Shown here: positions 9,845 to 21,258 of the stretch, piece after piece
How the letters are laid out: each line of letters starts with the position of its first letter
Position numbering within the stretch: the stretch's first letter is position 1
Assembly: GCA_021018995.1 (NCBI GenBank)
Contig: CM037591.1
Location: 69,529,901 to 69,593,900 of the forward strand
Length of the DNA stretch: 64,000 nt
Source of the DNA: Chloranthus sessilifolius
Taxonomy: Eukaryota > Streptophyta > Magnoliopsida > Chloranthales > Chloranthaceae
Direction: 5' to 3'
Program-made: the position numbers and the translations under genes
Notes under the pieces: generated by a model
Told to the model about the DNA's origin: nothing
The model's database searches: none
The model's input: only the letters and a program-made list of their open reading frames with translations

Positions 9845-10390
9845 AATAGTTTTATTACTTTCTAGTTTATATTTATTTTATTGCAATTTCTAGCTTTATA
9901 AATATCTTCGAAATTTAATTTGAATTGACGACTCAGGTTCAACTTTACAAATTAGTGTAACGATTTTTACTTTTCAATATTCCATTTTTTGGAATTTGAT
10001 TGACGCCCAAGTTTTAGGAAATTATTGATTAGATTAAATTTGTATTGATAGGATTTTAGTATTGATTGAATACCAATGCTAGAAAACTTGATATATAGTG
10101 TAATGGTATTGTTTAAATTCATAAATAGTCGATCGCTAAAGATTATGATTGACGGCCATAATTTGAAGGAGGATTATGGTTTATTTTCTGCAATTTAGAT
10201 TAAGAAACAATTCTGTTTTCATATTTCTCCCATAGATTAGGAAGTTAAAAGATAAATATAAGTTTTCAGAAAATTAAGTTAATATAGAAAAACTTGTCTT
10301 CGTGGGAATGATCCTATACTACCTCTACAATTTCCATTGTGCGCTTGTAATAGGTTAAGACTTAATTAGATACATGAAAGTAGCCAGTCA
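9845..10390 (+). repeat. 5' LTR remnant, element D
   Basis: The last about 546 bp of the LTR, homologous to 17740-18216. It ends GCCAGTCA just before the PBS. The promoter half of the LTR is missing and replaced by the fragment at 9541-9844. Confidence 0.75.
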
Positions 10391-10396
10391 AGTTTT

Positions 10397-10414
10397 TGGC
10401 GTCATTGGCGGGGG
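10397..10414 (+). other. Primer-binding site (tRNA-Asp type), element D
   Basis: TGGCGTCATTGGCGGGGG follows AGTTTT after the LTR end. It is the tRNA-Asp-complementary PBS with a few substitutions. Confidence 0.8.
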
Positions 10415-10690
10415 CAGTGTTGTTTATATTAATTTAAGAAAATAAACATTTATCTTTCTCTTTTTATGTTTCTTTATATTTTAAATTTTCTTTGATCACT
10501 TCTTAAATCTTTTGCAGGTTTTTTCAGAGTGACGAATCAGAGTTTCAACTTCCCTTGATCAGAGAAGCTAGAGGCTTAAGATTTATTTTCTCTCCCTGTT
10601 TTCTAGAATAAAACTTAGATAAAAATAAAATAAAATAGGTATTTATAATGACTGTTTTAGTCACCCTGCTCTACGATAATTCAATTCAAT

Positions 10691-11192
10691 ATGGCAGGAA
10701 AAGGTCAAGAAGTGACTAAGACGGGGGAATATTATGCTTTAACACCTCTTACACCTACCCCATGTATTCAAATACACCCCGAAGGCAGTAATAGGACTTT
10801 TGAAATTACGCCCAATGTCCTACAAATGCTTCCTACTTTTCATGGGCTAATGGACAAAGATCCCTATTTGCATTTAAATAAATATAGAGAAGTGTGCAAC
10901 ATTATTCGAATTAAGAACTTGAAAGAATGAAAGAAGAATCCACTCGATTGAGGCTGTTTGCATATTCCCTCAGAGATGATGCAAAGCCGTGGATAAACTC
11001 TTTGTCTCATAATTCGATTGCTAATTGGGAAGGTCTGGAACGCTTGTTTCTTACAAAATTCTTTCCAATCTACCGGACGAATAAAATTCGGTATCTTATC
11101 CGAACATTTCACCAATTCTCAGATGAATCTCTGCAGGAATGTTAGAACCGTCTTAAGGATCTTCTGCGCAAGTGCCCTCTCAACAGGGTTAC
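10691..11192 (+). pseudogene. gag: gag, element D, part 1
   Basis: Starts ATGGCAGGAAAAGG at 10691. It encodes IHPEGSNRTFEITPNVLQML, TFHGLMDKDPYLHLNKY, STRLRLFAYSLRDDAKPWIN and FLTKFFPIYRT, the order typical of the plant gypsy capsid domain. It breaks at a frameshift near 10930 and a stop near 11143, and continues RLKDLLRKCPLNRVT to 11192, where solo LTR K is inserted. The capsid sequence resumes at 13535 with NWQLVFTFYEGL. The protein differs clearly from the A/B/E/F gag group. Confidence 0.78.
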
Positions 11193-13534
11193 TGTTATTC
11201 ACTGAAAAATACCATTTTTCACCTCCTAACCTAGCCTTTACTATACTTTAGAGCCATTTAATAATCATCTTTTGAGTGTGTTTTGTAGTTAATAATGAAA
11301 TTGTAGCTTAGTGCAACTGTTATGCTTTAGAGGCCAAAAGAGAGAGAATTGAAGCTAAGGAGGGCAGCTGAGTTAATAGCGAAGGATACACCATGGTGGT
11401 ACACACCATAAGGAGCATTTGGAGTGCCTAAGTGGACCCTGGAAGTTCAATAGATGAAAGAAAGTTGGACCCTAACAGAGGAGACTGCAACAGCAGGTAG
11501 TGCACAATAGCAGTGAGGCATAAATGGACCCTCCTACAGTTCACTTTAGTCAGAAAAGCCCTTGACGCAGTTCTCACGAAGCTCAAGCTTGCAGCATTTA
11601 AAAGCTCGCACAAATCCCATTTGGTGCACTATAAAAAAGCTTCCGAAAAGCATCTCACGCAGACCTCACGAGGATCAAAACTTCAAAAGATTTACTTCGC
11701 GAAGCTCTCACACAGACCTCACGCACTTCAAAGACGTAACCAATCATGCGAGAAGCACATGTTATCCTGGCAATCATCCATGCGAAGCTCACAATCCATC
11801 CTCGCGAGCCCTAATTCAGCCTAGGGAGTTCCTCGCGACTTGAGCTACTTGCACCCATCAGCGCGAGATGTGCTATCCACTGCCCAGCGAACCTCGCGAG
11901 CTCTCCTCCATGAGCAACTCCAGCCACGCGAGAAGCAAATGAAGCCAATTCAGCATCACGAAGCACGTGCTCCCTACTCCTCAGTCAATACACATGGACT
12001 TTTATAAGATTTCACAGCAATTAGGGACACATCCTGAGATGCCAAACTGTTTATCACATCTCGGGGCATCCAAGGGCCACAAATGGGCGACGACAGTAGT
12101 GGCAAATGGGGCATTTCCTCTTTTCTTCTCCTATTGGCCAGAGCAAGATACTTTTTGGGAAAGTTGTATATAAGTTGTAATTTTTGTTTAGAAATGATCT
12201 TCCCTTTTTCCCAATTTGGCTGGGAGCTCGAGAGTGCTTAGGTCATTTCGGGTTAGGGCTAGGTCATCCCTTTTTCTTTTCTTCTTCCTTAGCTCCGCAT
12301 TTGCTAGCTAAGAACTTTTGTAAGTAGCTAGTTTACTTCAGTTTGCAATGGGTTTTGTATAAATTTTGGGAGCTGATTTGGGCTTTTGCACTGGCTATTG
12401 CCTTGAGGGCTAACATTGTAAGGTTTATTTTAATCAATGCAATGCCATTTTTATAGTTCTATTGAATTTGTAGTTCTTTGTGTTTCTCACATAGAGTTTT
12501 ATCAGAGTGATGCACCCATGGTTGCTTGAGGTTGTAGCCCTGCAATCATGGTGGCAGCAGCAGTTTTCTTGTTCTATCTCATCATCTGTGAGGAAGATAA
12601 CCTCTGGGATAGCCTATGACCATTTAAGTGGATAGACAATAGCCCTATGGCCGGTCTAAGTCACAGATCTGAGATGGATTCTTCTTCTCTGCACTTGATC
12701 TTGTAGCCAAGTGAGAGATAGTTGCAGAGCCAAACTCTCCTTTATGTTGCAATGCCATCTTCAGTTTTTAGATCCGATATTCTGTAGAGATTGCAGACTT
12801 GTGAGTTGGGTCACTGCAGGCCATTTTTAGTAATGACCAGCTGAGTCTAAGTCCCCATACAACTTGAGATTTCTTATGGTTCTCACTTGAGTTGCTAGGA
12901 CAGTTAGATCCTATGGATGCATGAGCTTGTAGCCTTGCAAACATAGTGTCTGCAATGGTGTTCATGTTTTGATTTGGTTCATTGATTGGATGAAGTCCCT
13001 GGGTTATGTTGTGACCATTGTAGTGGACAACATATAACCCTAAGATCAGTCCTTACCTTTGGATTATATTAGATTCTTCTACCTAGCAGATGTGCTTGTA
13101 GTCATCTGAAGGATTACTGCAGAGTCGTTTCTAGATCTGAGTTGCATTACTGAGTTACTCCTAGTTGCATACTTCTCATCATTTTATCTTTATTTTTATC
13201 TACACCCACATCTTTCTTTTATCCCTTTCTTTAACTATAGTTTATTTTTATGTTTTTAGTTTTAGTTTAATTTAGTGACAACTCAAAACTCTCTTTTTTT
13301 AGGATTGCCAGATCTGTAGCTAAATCTGGAGGCCTATTAAACGACCCTAATGGTTCTAGATCATCATTCCTTGTGGGAAAACCCTTTCTTATCAAAACTT
13401 GCTACAACAGGCCCTGGATCTTGCAGGTTGTGCTTTGTGTTATGAACCATCTTCATTCTCATTTTATTTTCTGCTATGTTTTAACCATTAATTTTTACAA
13501 TATAATTCGGTCAGCACAGAGTCCTAAATCAACA
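11193..13534 (+). repeat. Solo LTR K inside element D's gag
   Basis: 2342 bp, from TGTTATTCACTGAAAAATACC to AAATCAACA. The flanks are GTTAC (11188-11192) and GGTAC (13535-13539), a 5-bp target-site duplication with one mismatch. Removing the LTR and one repeat rejoins gag in frame. No PBS or internal region follows, so it is a recombination product. Contains a CTCGCGAAG array, CCAAT and TATA boxes, and two hairpin motifs (12608-12650 and 13003-13042). Confidence 0.85.
11560..12174 (+). promoter_or_regulatory. LTR promoter K: CTCGCGAG-type array plus TATA
   Basis: The array at 11560-11960 has many CTCGCGAGC, TTCGCGAAGCTC, CTCACGAAGCTC and CACGCGAGAAGC variants. ATTGG lies at 12133 and TATATAAG at 12167-12174. 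The layout is the same as in the other LTR families. Confidence 0.62.
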
Positions 13535-14160
13535 GGTACAAACTGGCAACTTGTGTTCACTTTCTATGAAGGCCTTGAAGCTACAAACTAGCATATAATT
13601 GATGTGTCCTGCGGTGATATGTTTTGTACATTAACAGCAGAAGAAGATTGGGAACTCTTTGAGACCCTTAGCGAGGAAATGATGCACCACCACACCTCGG
13701 GTGAGATTGATCCGAAGGCTTTAATAAATATACTTCCTAAGTAAGGAGGATTGTATAAATTAAAGTCAATGATGAAAGGTTTTCCAAGACTGAAGTTTTG
13801 GAAAATAAAAGTTCAATCTCTGATGGGTACAAAATCGTACCCAACATCTCAAAAAGGAGAAGCTTGTGGTCCTAACCATGGCCTAACTCAGGCGGTATCC
13901 CGACCTCCAACTGTTTCTTCTTACCCCACAAAAGCCAAAAACCGCACTACTACTAAGGATGCCTTGTTGCAAATAGCTTACAGTTGGATCCAACATAGCC
14001 ACATCCATACACAATTACTCAATCACCTTCGGTAATCTGTTGTAAGGTTAGAAACTCAAATTATGCAGTTAACCCTTTTTGAAAGAGAGAGTAACATACT
14101 ACCTTCACATGCAGTTGGTACATCTAGAGGATGTATGTTTATGGGAGACACATCAACTCC
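13535..14160 (+). pseudogene. gag: gag, element D, part 2
   Basis: Continues the capsid: NWQLVFTFYEGLEATN, IIDVSCGDMFCTLTAEEDWELFETL and SGEIDPKALINILPK. Then comes a spacer (13751-14035) with LKSMMKGFPRLK, followed by VRLETQIMQLTLFERESNILPS, which resembles the LE.Q.GQLA..L..R..G.LPS segment that ends many plant gypsy gags. Stops and frameshifts throughout. No zinc knuckle is seen. Confidence 0.68.
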
Positions 14161-16777
14161 CTCTATTTTTATTAAATCCCTCTAGAAACCGTTGAGTTAT
14201 CGACTCACCCATAGCAAACACCTGTCACATATGTATATAACTTAATTTTGAAGAGTATTCTATGATTTATAGTATGCGCAAGTACACTCAATCTTAAAGT
14301 CTCTTATGTCATGTCACAGTCACGTTAAGTGAATGGATTCATGATTTCTTGTGATTTGTAGAGTAAAAATGTAGTGAGTATGATTTAAAGCATCATAGTA
14401 TCTCATTCTCGTTCTACAAAATTGCAAATGACAATTTTGGGGAACAGGCGATCTCAGTGATCGATCTTATCTATTACACTGGAATTCGAACACATTTAAC
14501 TTGTAGAGGAAGCAGACATACAGTGCATTCAATTTTGCCACCTGCCAACCACCCAAGCCTAAAATCCTATACCTCGGCATTTAACCTTAAGTGACGGTTC
14601 AAGCCTAACCTCTTTCCTTTAAATCCATACCCATCCACAGACTAGAACCATCCCACAACCTTACTCTTCCCTCTGTCCTTAACCTTAAACCCCATAACAG
14701 AAGACCATAACCCAAGTAATTTCAGTAAGAGACTTGATAGAATTCTTGAAATGCATAGAGCTGAGCTTTTAGCTGCAGAACAAAGAGTAGAAAATCTAAA
14801 GCGCCAACGACCTATTCAAGATGATTAATCATACACCAAGACTACCCTTGACCCTAAACCTAACCCAAATCCTAAACCTTTTTCCTACGCCTCATCTTCT
14901 CCCACTTCCTAACCTTTATACTATCACAATCCACCCCAAATGTGTGCTCCTTTATAGTGAGGATGAGTTGTAATTTCTAGTGTCATCTCCCATCCCATCC
15001 TTGTTCTCCTCGCCACCCCTCTCCATTGCTTATCTTCTCCCCTTGCCTACATTACATTCTCTTCACATAGTCTTCGCAAGGGAGCATTATAGGTTAAGGG
15101 TGATCTGACAGTGAGATGTGGAAATTCCTTCACTTCCACATGCTTCACAGAACCACCGTTATGGCATTGAATTTCTTCTAAGGAAGACCTATGATGTGCC
15201 CAAATTGTGGGGAGTGCAATTTAGAAGATAGAGGGATGTGTTCTGACAGTTCTTGGAGCAGCGCACCCTATCAAGGAGTAAATACTCCTTTGGTAGAAAG
15301 GAATCTGAGACTCTACTTATGTGGTTAGAAGCCGAGGATCGATCTTTATCAAAGATACCTTTTCTCGAACGTTGTTGCTGATATCTAATATAGTCTGTCT
15401 AGCTTTTTTTTCCTAGGTTTATATTTTTATAATCAATTTTTATTTTAGTTTTTCCTTTTATATTTTCTTTTTCATGATCATTGTAAATATTTAGTAATAT
15501 ATGAAATTTTCTTTTTTCTACTAACTGAGTAATTGTTATTAACATTTCTTTTATTCTTGTTATTTTTGTCTCTGAGAAATAAAACCACTGTGTTTTTCTC
15601 AAGTTTGGGGAAACATTCTTTACATAATTTTTTTTCACATCCGGTAAGCAGTCAGAGATATCAATAGTTTTTAGGTAAATAATTTTCAGTATCCCCTATT
15701 TTTGTGCCAACGAGGGCATTGTCCAAATTAAGTTTGGGAGATAAACAATTTTTGTGTACAGTAGTAGTATAATTAGTATAGTAGTAAATTAATTAGTTTT
15801 ATTCAGTTTGTCTTTTGTAAATTTTTTTATTTTTTTTAGTTGATCATTACATAAGAATTATGATAGCCAAATTACAAATCTTGAAAACTTACAATCCATT
15901 ATAATAGGAGTTCAATAATCAGAAAAAAGAACAGTACAATTCATGCTTAACTCTTTAGACATTGTATTAGAATAGAGGTTTGAAACAATAGATTGATCTA
16001 AACTGTAAAATTTTTTGACTATAGTTTAAAAATTATAAACCAGTGAGATTTTGAGCCATACTTCCTCTTTTATTCAGAGAGAGACTGTTTTTAGTTAAGT
16101 CAAAACTTATCTTTGAACTTCTATACTTATATGAACTCTCATTTTGTTGAATTTAGAATCAAAATATTCTATGATAACCTGATTTTTTGTCTAGAATTAC
16201 TATTAGAAATATCAAAGCAATAAGTCATCTATGCTAGTAAATCGTAAAGATGATTAAAGGCCATCTTCTGTTAAACCAAAGCCAAAAAACTAAAATCTTA
16301 GAATAAATTTTATCCTTTGATACAAAGAAATTCAGTTTTGGCTTCTAATATGAAGAATAAACTTTTCACTAATGCATACACTTCTAGCTTACTATGAATT
16401 GAAATTGTTGGAGTTCTAATCAAGGATAACTATTATAGTGGAAAGTAAGGATAAAAGATTGGTAATTTTAGAAAATCATAATGACTCTGTGATGACCACC
16501 TTGATTAACTTAACTAACTTAATTAGTTTAGATCGTGTACAAAATTAGTTTAGATTTTTAACCATTCTTTTCTTTTGAAAATCCAAAAAGATTTGAAATT
16601 TGTAGGTAACTTCACTGAAAACTTTCAGGAGACTACAACTACTCAACTAGGGATCACATAGGGGTTGAAGGGCTAGTTGCATCTACTAAATGCAATCGTG
16701 CTCCCTACGAAAGTGGTAATTTAATTTTTATTATAAGAGGTTTTATGTTTCCTTGTTTGTTAGGGACTAGCAAAACG
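14161..16777 (+). other. Non-coding or unrecognisable interior of element D
   Basis: No supported gene. A short coiled-coil-like segment, RLDRILEMHRAELLAAEQR, is encoded near 14730-14825. CGAGGGCATTGTCCAAATTAAGTTTGGGAG (15705-15737) resembles the GAGGACA..AAGTTTGGGG block that follows pol in many plant gypsy elements. A block at 16612-16740 is shared with element F's 3' end (54220-54340). The rest is AT rich. Confidence 0.5.
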
Positions 16778-16789
16778 TAAGTTAGGGGG
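16778..16789 (+). other. Polypurine tract, element D
   Basis: GTAAGTTAGGGGG immediately before the 3' LTR, where plus-strand DNA synthesis is primed. It follows GGGACTAGCAAA, also found before F's polypurine tract. Confidence 0.65.
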
Positions 16790-18216
16790 TGTGATCTGTC
16801 CCATAATATACCAATTTCTTACCCTTAACTTAGTGATGGTAGGACTTAGTTTGTTACTAATAAGTTAATGATATGTGAATATTAAGGAAAATCAGTACAA
16901 GAGAGCGAAAGTGTTAATCTTCGTCAAAATAAACTCAAAAGAGCAGTAAAAGATGATTGAGCCTAAAAAGACGAATCGCTATATAGTGAAAGTTAGAAAA
17001 TCGTGAAAGGTGATTGATCGTTGTTATTAAAGAAGAAAATAAGAAATCGTAATTTACAATTCTTTAGAAGACGTTCAAGAAGCTGAAACAGTACAGAAGA
17101 AAAAAGTGAACAATCGTAATTCAGAGAGTCGTCAAGAGAGAAAGCTATGAAAGATAGAAATTCGTGATTTACGATTTTCCAGAAAGAGAAGAAAAGAGAC
17201 AATCGTGATTTATAATTATATTAATAGAAGTTTTCTTGCTGCTACTACTGCTGCTGATCACGTGAAGATCTACACTGCCATGAATCGAATTAGAAGAACT
17301 CTTGAATTGGCATATCACGAATCTGAAAAGATTAATGAAGACAAACTCCAGAAGATCTCCACTACTGAATAAAAAGGAACAATCTAGAAGCACATCAACT
17401 ATGGCAAGCAAGGAAAGATAAAGTTAGAATTAGAGTTATAATTGGAATCTTTTTATTTTTTTTATTCGAATTAGAACTTGTAAACCAATTCCTTATGATC
17501 TATACATAAGAGAGCCCAGTGTAGGAATTAATCATCGAAGAAATTCTCAGCATCAATTGACGACTGAGGTTGGATTTTCTTTCGATTAAAATTTAGAGTA
17601 GATTTTTATTACTTTGTAGATTAGATATCCAAGGTTTCTCATGAGCAATTGACGACTGCAATTGGGAGCTGAAGATTAAAGTAGATATCTGTAGTTTCTC
17701 AGAAGTAATTGACGACTGCGGCTGAGGGGTAAAAGATATAATTTTATTGCTTTCTAGTTTAGATTTATTTTATTGCAATTTCCTTCTTTGTAAACATTTT
17801 CGAATTTGAATTTGAATTGATGACTCAAGTTAAAGTTTGCAGATTAGTGTAATAGTTTTTACTTTTCCATCTTCAGTTTTCTAAAACTTGATTGATGCCC
17901 AAGTTTTAGGAAATTGTTGATTAGATTAAATCTGTATTGATAGGTTTTTAGTATTGATTGGCGACCAATGCTAGAAAACTTGTTATATAGTGTAACCGTA
18001 CTATTTAATTCATAAATATCCGATAGCTGAAGATTGTGATTGACGACCATAATCTGAAGGAGGATTAGGATTTATTTTCTGCTATTTAAATTAAGAAATA
18101 ATTTTTTATTCATATCTAATAGTTTAGAAACTTAAAAGATAAATATAAGTTTTCAATTTTCATTGTGAGCTTGCAATAGTTTAAGACTTAATTAGATACA
18201 TAAAAGTTGCCAGTTA
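16790..18216 (+). repeat. 3' LTR of element D
   Basis: About 1427 bp, from TGTGATCTGTCCCATAATATACC to GCCAGTTA (the 5' copy ends GCCAGTCA, so the terminal CA has mutated). Contains the AATCGTGATTTACGATT array, CCAAT and TATA-like boxes, and after them at least six ATTGACGACT repeats (17555-18050). Confidence 0.75.
16985..17510 (+). promoter_or_regulatory. LTR promoter D: AATCGTGATTTACGATT array plus TATA-like box
   Basis: Variants at about 16973, 17010, 17037-17055, 17108, 17158-17178 and 17199-17215 (ATCGTAATTTACAATT, ATTCGTGATTTACGATT, ATCGTGATTTATAATT). CCAAT lies near 17484 and TATACATAAG at 17501-17510. Its position matches the other LTR arrays but the word is different. Confidence 0.55.
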
Positions 18217-19077
18217 GGATGCGTCCTCCAAGTTTCTCACGACAGGTCGATCTAGTTGATGCAGAAATGTGGCTTAATGAGATAGAGAAAATCTTCAGCG
18301 TGCTTTCGTGAACTAAGGATGAGAAGGTTAGGTGGGTTGCTTTCAAGTTGGACGGGGAGGCCGATCCATGGTTGAAATTAGTGTCGAGAACTAGAGAGCA
18401 AGAGAACCCTAATATGTTATGGACATAGGAGGAATTTGTAGAATAGTTCAATGAAGAATATTTTCCCGAAGTGGTAAAGAACCAGATGGAAGTTAAATTT
18501 ATTAACTTGGAACAGGGTAAGATGTGTGTAAGAGAATACGGAATGGAATTTATTAGACTTTCAAAATTTGTACCGAAACATGTGGTTTTGATTGCAATGA
18601 AGGCCAAGAAATTCCAACACAACTTAAGGCCGAATATTCGCGATAGAGTCTCCATGTTTCAATTCAAAACATATGCGGGAGTGATTAGTAAGGCTTTAGT
18701 AGCAGAAGAAGATATTGAAGAAATGTATAAGAGGAGGGACCACCAAGAAAGTAGAGGCAAAGTCGGTCAGGTGCAGTTGAATAATTACGAACCGATAAAC
18801 AAGAAGTCAAGGTTCATAGTACCAGTACTAAGGCATCTTACTCAGAGTGTCTATTCAAGACCCTTTTGTGCCCACACTTAGTAGATTTTCTCATCCACCA
18901 GGTCCTACTATGACAACCAAAGCATCAGTTACACAAGGTCATTCACAAGCATCATCATCTACTCTGATAGAGACATGTGCTCATTGTGGAAAAGCACATA
19001 AGATGGTGGATTGTAGGCGTTGTTCAAGAGCATGCTTTAAGTGTGGTAAGATGGGGCATATGATAAAGGATTGCTAG
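18217..19077 (+). pseudogene. gag: gag with zinc knuckle, element G
   Basis: Encodes DAEMWLNEIEKIF, KVRWVAFKLDGEADPWLK, FNEEYFPEVVKNQMEVKFI and YGMEFIRLSKFVP (the retrotrans_gag domain), then a basic linker. A degenerate first knuckle CAHCGKAHKMVDC is followed by a full CX2CX4HX4C knuckle CFKCGKMGHMIKDC (19033-19074). The N-terminal residues are lost at D's LTR. Three or more stops and a frameshift near 18880. The capsid/nucleocapsid role is known from the family. Confidence 0.82.
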
Positions 19078-19389
19078 GATGTCAAGAAGGAAGCGACGAC
19101 ATCAGTTACCACACTAAGGTTTACACGATATGAGTGAACTACCATTCAAGGTTATGTGTATGTTGTTACTGCACTGGATGCTCAGACATCCAACGACATC
19201 ATCCAAGCTATAATTTAAATTGGATTATAGGTTGTTACTTTAGTTCCATTAGTAAATATCATAATAGTGATTACAAGCAAATTACAAGTCATGAATGCCA
19301 TTAAACATTTTTCTTTTCAATGAACTGAATTGCATGCATGACACGTAGGTACCCTACAAATGTATCTATGTAGCGACATATGTCAACAT

Positions 19390-19713
19390 GAAGTATGAGT
19401 ATTGATAGACCCAAGTTCTACACACTCTTTCATAACTCCACAGTTCATGATTGAATTGTGTGTCATTCCAAAACCATTAGATTTTACTCTGGTTGTGTCA
19501 GTTCATACGAGAAGTTCGGTGAGCACGAATATGTTCTACCGATCAATTGTTATTTCAGTTGAAGATCATGAGACGATGGTAGATCTCATTTTGTTGGACA
19601 TGCAAGGATTCGATGTAATCCTTGGCATGGGCTGGCTATCCACTTACCATGCAAGTGTTGATTGCCTATGGAAAATAGTCACTTTTCACCCTCCAAAAGG
19701 AAAGTCGTTCTGA
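19390..19713 (+). pseudogene. Aspartic protease, element G
   Basis: VLIDPSSTHSFITPQF carries the retropepsin active-site position, with DPSST in place of the usual DSGST, so Gly is replaced and the enzyme is likely dead. The C-terminal hallmark DVILGMGWLSTYHASVDC is intact. Flanked by stops. Confidence 0.78.
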
Positions 19714-19904
19714 TTTCACTGTGTCAAGACTAGCGTAGCACCATTTATCTCCGTGATCCAAGCCGAACATCTGATGAGGTATGGGTGCAGTGGATACTTC
19801 GCATTTTTACAAGAGCAACGAGAAGAGAAGAACATTGCCGATATTCCAGTTGCATGTGAGTTCCCAGATGCTTTTTCGAAAGAACTACCAGGATTGCCAC
19901 CTAA

Positions 19905-20760
19905 TGAGAGGTTGAGTTCCCAATTGACTTAGCCCCAGGCACGAAGTCAGTATCTAAGGCACCAAATCGGATGGCTCCAACTAAGTTAAAAGAGTTGAAA
20001 GAGCAATTACAGGAACTCTTAGACAGAGGGTTCATAAGACCAAGTGTTTCTCCTTGAGGAGCATTGATCTTATTTGTTAAGAAGAAGGACAGGTCGATGA
20101 GATTGTACATCGACTATCGTCAGTTGAACAAATTGATAATCAAGAACCGATATCAACTGCTAAGGATCGATGATCTCTTTGACCAATTGTAAGGAGTAAG
20201 ATTCTTTTCCAAGATCGATTTGAGGTCCAACTACCACCAGTTGAAGGTTAAAGTTGAGGATATTCAGAAGATGGCTTTTCGAACCAAATATGGGCATTAC
20301 GATTTCCTAGTGATGCCTTTTGGTTTGACTAATGCACCAGCTTCATTCATGGATCTCATTAATACGGCGTTCAAACCATATCTCTATAAATGTGTGGTTG
20401 TATTCGTAGATGATATTCTCATCTACTTAAAGTCAAAGGAAGAACACAAGCAACATCTACAAATCACTCTATAGACTTTACGTGAACACCATCTTTATAT
20501 GAAGCTTAGTAAGTATGAGTTCTGGTTGGAACAAGTGAATTTCTTAGGACATGTTGTCTTTGAAGCAGTTATTACGGTCGATCAAGCAAAGATTGAGGCC
20601 GTGGTACAGTGGTAGGAATCGAGATCAGTGATAGAGGTATGAACTTTTCTAGGTTTTACTGGCTACTAAAGAAGATTTATAGAAGGCTTTTCCAAGATAT
20701 CAGGACCACTCACACACCTCACGAGGAAAAATATTAAGTTTGAATGGACCGAGTCGTGTG
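19905..20760 (+). pseudogene. Reverse transcriptase, element G
   Basis: [60 protein letters not shown] and the catalytic box [10 protein letters not shown] (FVDD at 20403-20414) are all readable. ..NFLGHVV and FLGFTGY follow downstream. In-frame stops include TGA near 20056 and TAA near 20190. RNA-dependent DNA polymerase by family. Confidence 0.85.
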
Positions 20761-20771
20761 AGAAGATTTTT

Positions 20772-21237
20772 GTGGAGCTCAAAAGAAGGCTTACCTCTGC
20801 ACCAGTGCTTGCTATTCCATCAGGCACTAGAGGTTTTATCATTTTTAGCGGCGCATCACATAGTGGATTAGGTTGTATTCTTAACCAGAACCCTAAAGTT
20901 ATTGCTTACGATTTGAGACTGTTCAAGAATCATGAAAAGAATTACCCAACACATGATCTTAAACTAGCAGCAATTTCTTTTTTCCTTAAAGATATGGAGG
21001 CATTATCTATATGGAGAGACTTTTGAGATCTTTACTGATCATATGTGCCTCAAGTACTTGTTTACTCAGAAGGATCTAAATATGAGGCAGAGAAGATGTA
21101 TTGATTTTCTCAAGGACTATGATTGCTTTATTCAATATCACCAAGGTAAGGCAAACATCGTAGCAGATGCTTTGAGACGAAAGACATCAGTTCAGCTATC
21201 GAGCCTCATCATGGAGATACGTAGATGGAAATTGTAA
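20772..21237 (+). pseudogene. RNase H domain, element G
   Basis: [36 protein letters not shown] (catalytic Asp changed to Gly in FSDAS), [36 protein letters not shown] and [16 protein letters not shown]. One frameshift near 21030. The missing Asp and the stops make it non-functional. Confidence 0.82.
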
Positions 21238-21258
21238 GAGGACATTTCATTATATGAC

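Larger units (their letters stand above)
9845..18216 (+). mobile_element. Element D: non-autonomous tRNA-Asp-primed gypsy element
   Basis: A 5' LTR remnant (9845-10390), PBS, gag, a long non-coding interior, a polypurine tract and a complete 3' LTR (16790-18216). The LTR copies align from 9845 on (for example the shared segment GATTGACGGCCATAATTTGA versus GATTGACGACCATAATCTGA). No RT, RNase H or integrase motif is visible. Solo LTR K interrupts gag. Own sequence about 6.0 kb. Its right end lies inside the gag of chromovirus G, so D probably inserted into G. The left end is truncated, so no TSD can be read. Confidence 0.7.

Noticed and set aside
15399..15638. Minus-strand ORF of 79 codons
   Set aside because: Lys/Ile/Asn-rich product of AT-rich 3' untranslated sequence of element D; no similarity to any domain.
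18188..18655. Minus-strand ORF of 155 codons
   Set aside because: Shadow of G's gag, which is clearly readable on the plus strand.
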